In this document: positions 57,543-64,000 of the stretch, piece by piece
Numbering within the stretch: position 1 is the stretch's first letter
How the letters are laid out: every line of letters begins with the position of its first letter
DNA from: Viridothelium virens
Taxonomy: Eukaryota; Ascomycota; Dothideomycetes; Trypetheliales; Trypetheliaceae
Length of the DNA stretch: 64,000 nucleotides
Direction of reading: 5' to 3'
Assembly (NCBI GenBank): GCA_010094025.1
Contig: ML991846.1
Coordinates: 62,001 to 126,000 of the forward strand
Made by a program: the position numbers and the translations under genes
The notes under the pieces: model-generated
What the model saw: the letters and a program-made list of their open reading frames with translations, nothing else
Database searches by the model: none
Told to the model about the DNA's origin: nothing

Positions 57543-59741
57543 TCACTTGAGATGGAACATCACCTTGGATTTTTCATACACCACGTACGTCTGTAACTCT
57601 TGTCAGTAAGCAGCCCTTAAGAGAACGCGATGTCATTGAGGGTTGATTGAAGGCTTACAATGGAAACAGCGGGGACCACCTTGAGTAGGTTTGGTGTCAG
57701 TCCTTTGAATAAACCTCGGAACCCCTCCCCTTTGATCGTCTGCTGTGTGACATCCCACATCCCCGTGTATGTCCTTGGATGCACTTTTGTCCCCTGGCTC
57801 TGCAGTCTCGTCCGCAACAGGTTTAGCGGATAGACCATGCTTGCGCCCAGAGCACCACTAAAGCCTCCCACGAACGCGGTCGTGACACTACCAGGATTGG
57901 CAGCTGGGTCATTTGGTTTGAGATGGTATGTATTGATGTTGCGTTTGACGATTAGCTTCTTCAAGGCTTCGAAGGTGCCTAGGTCAATGGCCGCATAAGG
58001 AAACATTCCTACAAGGCCCATGGGAAGGCCTCGGTAGAAAGCAGCGACGCCAGCTTGTCGCCACATAGCGCGAAGGGTGTCAAGGATGAGAGCATTCCCA
58101 TGGAGACCACCAGCAACCGTTTCGCACTGCATCCGACTAGACATTCATTAGATAAAGGTGATGCACAGCAGCGATGCATGGTAAACTGACAATTTGAGAG
58201 TATCGATAGGATAGACGACGAATCTACAAATGTCAGCAAGTCTTTGCGTGGAACATTGTGTGCCTGTCACGGACTGTGAAATCATGCCAGCAAGCCCACC
58301 TGCAACGAATTGGGAGACTGGAGAGATCTTCTTGGGATCTCCGTGACCCTCAGCTCGTGCAATCAATCGTTTAGCTCCCTGATAGTATCAGCCACAGTAG
58401 AAGATACACTGAAGAGCTTGGATACGCACTTCGTAAGAACCAAACTTGACGGCAGATTCGGGCATGACCTTGATCACATTTAGGCCGTTTCCTGCTACGA
58501 GTTAGCACTTTGGTGGCATTTCGGTCGTTCTGTATCTCTCACCTGCAAATAAGCTGCGGATCCCGCCTGCAGCCCACAGCTCCTTGGAGGCGTCAACAAG
58601 GGGTCGAAATGAGTGTCTCGCCGCCTTCAATGCGGCCCCTTTCTTTGCCGCCGCAACAGCTTCTTCAGCGACGCCGGTCTGTGCAATGAGGTATACTTTC
58701 AATCGATCGAGAGGTGCCGTCGACGTACGAGAGGCGACGCCTGCAAGACCCCCTGCCAGGAAATAGCCTGGATCGGGAAGAAATTCCGTTAGCACGGATT
58801 CTCTACGTTTCTCAGAACCCTTCTCTGCATGTTCCTCCAATGGCGTTTCTGACTGGGTGAGTAAGATATTCTGGTCGGGTTGTGCTGCTAAAGATTCTGG
58901 CTCTGACGATGCTGCCTCCATTGATCCCACGTCAAGCGCACTATCGGGCGGTCGTGGCTTGGGAGGTGGTCTTGCGACAGCAATGATAGATCCAAATAGC
59001 ATGTGAGAAAGATGAGGAAGTCTTTTACCTAGTCCCTCCATTGCATCGTGGTTTATCGAGACGTCACCTTCAGGATTGACTTTGACTGCAGCTGAATAGT
59101 ACGACAAGATTGCTTTGAGGCCAGGATCGTGAGTAGGAATAAAGAGCAGAAAGTCGCTGTGAGTGGAATGACTTGTATGAGATTTGATGTTGTCAAATTT
59201 TGCTGGGAGTGACTGACCGCCATTCATCAAAGCTTATAACACCATCGTGATTTTTATCGACGTCGGAGAAGAAGCGGTCAATGTTGGACTGATTGACCAA
59301 GAGACCAGCTCGAGTACATGCCAATTGGAGCTCGTCCTTGTCCAAATTGCCGTTATGATCTCGATCTATGCTTTTGAAGAGCGTCAGAAGCTCTTTCTCG
59401 GTATGCTCTACGAAGGTTCGAAATTCTTGGTCGTGGTTAGCAAGGTTCATGAAGCACTCCTTTTGATGTCGTGCTCACCACTGTATTGAATCCGGCCATC
59501 ACCGTTCGAGTCAACCACTTTAAGGACATCGTTGATGAGATTATCGGCATTCTGGAGTGCTTGTATCAAGTGTCAGTCCTGTGATAGTCCTCAGACGCGT
59601 GACCAGTTACACACGATGATTCATGTTCCTGAGACCCTCCTTCAGGCCCGCCACATCCAGCTGGCCTTCATTTCGGGTATCCAGAGTCTTCCACAACTGC
59701 TCCACCCTCCTATTCAACGCCCTTTGTTTGTCGTCGTCCAT
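57543..59741 (-). CDS. SAL1: Ca2+-regulated mitochondrial carrier (SAL1/SCaMC type)
   Basis: Eight exons (59615-59741, 59479-59559, 59218-59425, 58543-59156, 58430-58491, 58191-58378, 57659-58136, 57543-57590) sum to 601 residues. The N-terminal part is calmodulin-like: DTRNEGQLDVAGL, DSNGDGRIQYSEF, DRDHNGNLDKDEL and DKNHDGVISFDEW are four EF-hand loops. The carrier domain follows, with APLDRLKVYL, YPIDTLKFRMQ and YPLNLLRTRLQ signatures. This is the ATP-Mg/phosphate carrier design, moving adenine nucleotides across the inner membrane in response to cytosolic Ca2+. The exon with YPIDTLKF has an in-frame stretch of about 16 residues (TGTQCSTQRLADIC) inserted between GMISQSV and VVYPID. It looks like an intron but cannot be spliced out in frame. 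The C-terminal exon (TYVVYEKSKVMF) is short and was placed by phase. Confidence 0.88.
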
Positions 59742-60301
59742 GTCCAAGAACGACTTCTGTCATTTGCTGAGCTGCATGTTTGCTGCTGGTCGGGGCTCCT
59801 TTCGACACTTCGGATCCGCGGCGAAGCTGTGTAACGACGACCCAGGTTCGCACGAGACTGTTCCGGGTCAATTGACGCAATATTGCACGTTCCTGTGTGA
59901 GACGCGTTTCGGTGTCGTGGAAGGTTGGAGAGGGACGGTGGGACCCTGAGCAAGCTCACCGCGTGGTGGGGTTTGGCGTCGTACCGAGCCGCAACAACAC
60001 ACACCTGACTCCATCATCACCACCGCCCACGACACCTTTGCATCCGGCTGACCGCGGAATACAATCTCGTGTAAAGAACTAGTACTTGCATTTACCTCAA
60101 GATCCATCATCTAAATATAGCGTTGCAATAATCTTTCTGCCCCTTGTCAGCCATGAATGCAACATACTGAATACTGACTAAAGAACTCTTCGAAATGCAT
60201 GTTTACCCTTTCCGGTAGACTTTCACTTTTTTTATCTCTCTTCTATTTCAACATGAAACAGTTTCATTTGCGTCCATTATTGTGCAAGAAGAATAAAAGT
60301 C
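59742..60301. other. Divergent spacer, SAL1 / cyclin C
   Basis: This 560 bp carries both promoters. A frame at 59714-60004 on the minus strand covers the SAL1 upstream region in another phase and is rejected. The part near 60.2 kb is T-rich. Nothing else is recognised. Confidence 0.5.
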
Positions 60302-61326
60302 ATGGCAGCGAATTATTGGTCCTCCACTCAGCGCCGGTTCTGGACGTTTACAAAGCAAGAGATTGCCGAAATGCGAGAGAATCTCGATCAAAGTGATGGT
60401 AATGCCAGTCAGCAATACCCACTACCTGAGACCCGTCTGCTCAACATATACTTTCATCAACGTACGTCTCCTTTTGTCTCCCCATCCCCATTCCCTCACC
60501 TAAATGCCATCCCCCAGAAATCGTCAAATTCGGCAAACGCCTCTCCATCCGACAACAAGCTCTCGCAACCGCCCAAGTCTACCTCAAGCGGTACTACCTC
60601 AAAGTGCCCGTCCGACGCACAAACCCGTACCTCATCATCGCCACCGCCTTCTACCTCGCCTGCAAGATGGAAGAGTGCCCCCAACACATCCGCTTCGTAA
60701 TGATCGAAGCGCGCAACACCTGGCCGGAGATGCCCACAGCCGACATCCCGCGCCTAGGCGAGTGCGAATTCGCGCTGATCGCCGAGCTCAACTCGCAGCT
60801 CATCGTGCACCACCCGTACCGCACCCTGCACGACCTCGCGCCCCGCTTCGCCCTCACCCAGGACGAGACGGGCCTCGCCAGCTCCATCGTCAACGACCAC
60901 TACCTCACTGACCTCCCCCTGCTGTATCCCCCCCATGTCCTCGCCGTCACGGCGATCTTTCTCGCGCTCGTCCTGCGCCCCACCCAGAGCGCGCTGCAGG
61001 CGCATGCCTCGCATGCGGCGGGGATGGGCGCGGGTGTGAGTGCCGCGGCGGTGGCGGGGGCGCTGCAGAATTTGGGCGGGGCGCAGAGGAGCGGGGGGGT
61101 GGGGGGAGGAGGGGCGGCGGCGGCGGCGCAGGGGGGTGGGAAGGAGCCGCAGACGAAGGTGGCGAGGTTGGTGCAGTGGTTGGCGGAGAGTGAGGTGGAT
61201 GTTGCGGCGATGGTGGACTGTATTCAGGAGATTGTGAGTCTGTACGAGAAGTGGGAGCAGTATCAGGATAAGGTGTGTAAGGAGCAGATTGGGCGGTATG
61301 TGAAGGCGAGGGAATTAGATAAATGA
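60302..61326 (+). CDS. SSN8: Cyclin C, Mediator kinase module
   Basis: Two exons (60302-60461 and 60518-61326, intron 56 bp) give 322 residues. The N-terminus MAANYWSSTQRRFWTF is the classic Srb11/cyclin C start. The first cyclin box includes KFGKRLSIRQQALATAQVYL, YYLKVPVRRTNPYLIIATAF and ACKMEECPQHIR. The second contains PYRTLHDLAPRF and NDHYLTDLPLLYPPHVLAV. Between the second box and the last helix lies a Gly/Ala-rich insert of about 45 residues. WLAESEVDVAAMVDCIQEIV and LYEKWEQYQDKVCKEQI close the protein. Cyclin C partners Cdk8/Ssn3 in the Mediator kinase module. The GC-rich third-position use near the insert suggests a simple-sequence expansion. Confidence 0.94.
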
Positions 61327-62144
61327 GTGCGGGCAGGAGGTGGTGCCATGGAACCTAATCGGATAGTACTGCATCTAAATAGTGGTGTCTTGTCAAAGTC
61401 TTGAGGCGTCTGAATGTAAATATTGAACATTGGCATTGAAAGCCCAGGGAGGAGAATTTTAGGTCGGGAATGGAAGAAGGGAGTTACTCGGTGCCATCAT
61501 TCAAATCTTTGCGAGAGGATATTTCTATTCCTGCACAATATTCTGTTTGCATGGTTTTGGAAGTTACATTTACCGTGCCTTTGCGGAACGAAGCTGATTG
61601 TGAACCACGAAATTGGTGGACCCTTTTCCTATGAGCTTTTCATGTATCACCAGATGCCTGACATTACACAACTTCGATAGCTCATTTCAGAAAATACTCT
61701 GCCTATTAAAGGCATATTGTTACCGAGCTCAGGACCATTTGCTATGAGATCTTTCAAGCTTAAAAGGTCTCGTCTTTATACCAGTGAAAGGCCGCCATTC
61801 GTACCGTAAACGGATTGCATTGCTCAGCACTATGTCGTCACATCGCGTTCGTTTGTTGGAAGAGAAGATGAGCCAATTCCTGTATTCTGTTACATGTGAA
61901 TCTAGCTGGCCTATTGCAGGGTTAATCCATCCAAGGTATTACCAGCGAATGCATGAATGAAATCTCAGAAAATCGTCCAAATGCCTTGCAAGTTCCCGCC
62001 TATAATACGATATGATTCGGAAACAAAGCATGAAAGTTGTGACTTTTTCCTCCTTAGTGGCTGTACCGATTTTTTGCTATCATTTTTGCGTCACGTGTTT
62101 TTTTCTTGCTGTTCTTTCTCTGTTCTGATCAAAAGTACATACCA
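61327..62144. other. Convergent 3' spacer
   Basis: This 818 bp lies between the ends of cyclin C and the regulator gene. No gene, RNA or repeat is recognised. Confidence 0.5.
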
Positions 62145-64000
62145 TCACATTCCTGAAGTCCCATCTCCCCATACGGCACTCAACCAACCCCCTACCCCAT
62201 CGACTTCTGCAGTTAGACCAGCCCAAGTCTGCATTTCACCGCCGGCAGCGAATGCAGCTAGGTCATCACCACTAAAAGAGGGATGTAGGTCCCTAGTCCA
62301 TGCTGTCGCTGATCTAGGGTCGACGAGATTTTGTTGGCTCCAAGACTGAGGATTTGATTGTCGGAAAGATGATTCGGAATGGGTCTGGTCAGTTTGAGTA
62401 GCTGGATTGAAATACGTTTGCATTGACGGATAATTCTGTTGCGAGTATTGCTTTGGCGGTGGGTTTTGAGCTTGAGAATAGGATGAGCCCGAATAAGGCG
62501 ACGGAATCGAAGACGTTTGTACCGTTGGCTGCGAGGCTGGTGAAACGGAAGGTGGAGTCGGTACTGCAGATGCGTGGTGTTGTCCTACATAGCCGGACCG
62601 GAACTCATGGGGATTTGTTTGGTATGGATTCGCAACAGTAGGTGCGTATAAGCTTGGAGTTTGGTGGACGTCAGGCATATTAGCTGTCGCCAGTCTCACT
62701 TGCGCAGTTGCGGGGGTCCCAGCAACATTGTTGATGGCATTCCAGTGCTCTTGTTGAGCATTTATGTCGTCAGGAGCTTGTTGCGTCACTATACTCATTG
62801 CCTTCGGCTTGGACTGCGGTCCCACTGCCTCAATTACTGCTCCAGCATCAGATGGATCAGGCTCGTTCGGAGCCATTCCGGAATCCGTCATCTCGAGGTC
62901 GTCGTCCTCAAGAGTCCCAAATTCCTTCAGTGTTTTCTCCAGAAGCTTGTACTCTTCGAGGCCTCCTCCAGGTCCGCCTTCCCTGAGGCTAAGGTGTCGA
63001 TATGCTTCAGGACTGACTGCTGTCCCACCTTCGGAGGAGCTTTCCAATGCCTTGGTGTTCTTCTTCCAATCTTTTTTCATCCGACCGAAATACAGATGCA
63101 GCCGTTCAATTGTCTTGAACCACCCATCTGCCATCCTTAATCTTGACCGCATTAGGGATAGAACCTCAAGAGACTTTCTCGCTACTTCCGCACCACTCGA
63201 ATCCTCCGGGCTGGAAGCCGTCGCGTTCCTCTTACACATGAATCCATCAGGATCCATCCAGGGAAAGTTACCGCAATAGACTCCGAAGAAAGCAACAGTA
63301 TAGATGGTGAAGCCAACGATTGGGGTTTCCACCATTGCATTCCACTCTTGACAGACGCGCACAAGATCCATGACATCTCTTGCTGCTCTGAAGCAATCTC
63401 TTGCACTGTCCCGCCAAAAATTGGGAGGTATCTCATATTGGCTTGGTGAGAAAGTTGGTGGATCAAGTGGTCCAGAAGGACCAGAGCAACGGAGAGGTAT
63501 GAATGGCACATGCTCTCGATTCAACATAATGCTGCAAAGGCTACACACTGTATGGACTAGCGTGTAAGGTGTGGCAGTCCGCGACATGATGTGAGCCGAG
63601 ATGTTCTGTGGAGTTAGAGTGAGGTCTCTTGGTAACGAGTCTCGGAACTTCTGGAGCATCACTCGCAAGGTATAAAAATCAGACCGGCTATCCCAGGGTG
63701 GAAATCGTTCACGTCTGGAAGTCGTTAGCTATGCTTAAAGACAGAAGGCTTTCTCAAGGTACCGTCTTCCGCCATTACAAGACCATTTTACAATCTGGCC
63801 GTAGAGCTCAATAATCCTGATGAAGCGCGATATTACTCCCTCATCACCACGAACCTCCCATCGGCCTTTTTCTTCAGACATGCCTGAGTTTTTACTGTCA
63901 AATGAAGAGGCCCTCATGTGTTGGGTTTGATGGCTATCCTGCACGTCATTTGTGCCTGGAACACTACTTTGTCCCGTACGTTGGGTACTGGACCTCGGTC
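62145..64000 (-). CDS. Fungal-specific transcription factor, C-terminal part
   Basis: The 5' end lies off the right edge. Two coding segments are visible: 63763-64000 (partial, open to the edge) and 62145-63714, joined by a 48 bp intron (donor GTACCT, acceptor TTCCAG). About 602 codons are present. The visible part begins within the fungal_trans middle homology region: GVISRFIRIIELYGQIVKWS, FPPWDSRSDFYTLRVMLQKF, RDSLPRDLTLTPQNISAHIM and YTLVHTVCSLCSIMLNREHV. SARDCFRAARDVMDLVRVCQ and FFGVYCGNFPWMDPDGF follow. The last 200 residues are Gln/Ser/Pro/Tyr-rich and could be an activation domain. The DNA-binding domain, probably Zn2Cys6, would be on the missing side, so the target pathway cannot be told. 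Confidence 0.85.

Noticed and set aside
59426-59478. MNLANHDQ as the start of the EF-hand carrier
   Set aside because: It is intronic; splicing from GTGAGC to CCAAG restores the EF-hand sequence RIQYSEFRTFVE, and four EF-hands need the upstream exons.
62423-63279. Plus-strand frames opposite the transcription factor gene
   Set aside because: Antisense to a well-supported conserved protein and without domains.
1-64000. LTR or other virus-like elements, CRISPR arrays, rRNA genes
   Set aside because: I looked for terminal repeats, polymerase or integrase motifs, spaced repeats and rRNA-like sequence and saw none.

Overview
This is nuclear DNA of a filamentous ascomycete (Pezizomycotina). Introns are short (about 48-80 bp) with GTRNGY-like donors, CTNAC-like branch sites and YAG acceptors. 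Genes are dense, lie on both strands, and include Pezizomycotina-typical families: HET-domain proteins, a HET-NACHT protein, het-C, a CnxE-type MogA-MoeA fusion and a Zn2Cys6-type regulator. I cannot place the class with confidence. Exon coordinates below come from reading splice sites by eye. In most multi-exon models the exon lengths sum to an intact frame, which is the main check I could make.

Layout. 1-1592: 5' part of a HET-domain gene running off the left edge. 3.1-7.5 kb, minus strand: a Pmp3-type membrane proteolipid, mitochondrial 3-hydroxyisobutyrate dehydrogenase, and Pol III subunit Rpc37/RPC5. 7.6-24 kb: DDB1, a TMEM42-like transporter, TFIIA gamma with an unusual upstream in-frame ORF, V-ATPase c'' (overlapping that ORF's start codon), CnxE, Pop5, a membrane protein of unknown function and an alpha/beta hydrolase. 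24.2-31.3 kb: a het-C homologue and, 1.5 kb further on the same strand, an intact HET-NACHT (NLR-type) gene whose C-terminus is a GAGGAT-encoded Asp/Glu tail. An eroded gene fragment lies between them. 31.3-38.1 kb: gene-poor, with relics only. 38.1-64 kb: a Tyr/Pro-rich protein of unknown function, a small protein of unknown function divergent from CEF1/CDC5, a WDR48 homologue, a mitochondrial S-adenosylmethionine carrier, a TilS-type lysidine synthetase overlapping a RING/TRAF zinc-finger gene at their stops, a SYN8-type SNARE, a Ca2+-regulated mitochondrial carrier (SAL1 type), cyclin C, and the 3' part of a fungal transcription factor.

How the genes relate. Most are housekeeping genes in head-to-head or tail-to-tail pairs with short shared spacers. 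The exception is the 24-31 kb block, where het-C is linked to a HET-NACHT gene. In Neurospora, het-c is tightly linked to and interacts with the HET-domain gene pin-c, so this block is a good candidate for an allorecognition locus. With the HET gene at the left edge, the window holds three incompatibility-type genes within 32 kb. I saw no CRISPR array, ribosomal RNA gene, convincing tRNA gene, or whole transposon or virus-like element.
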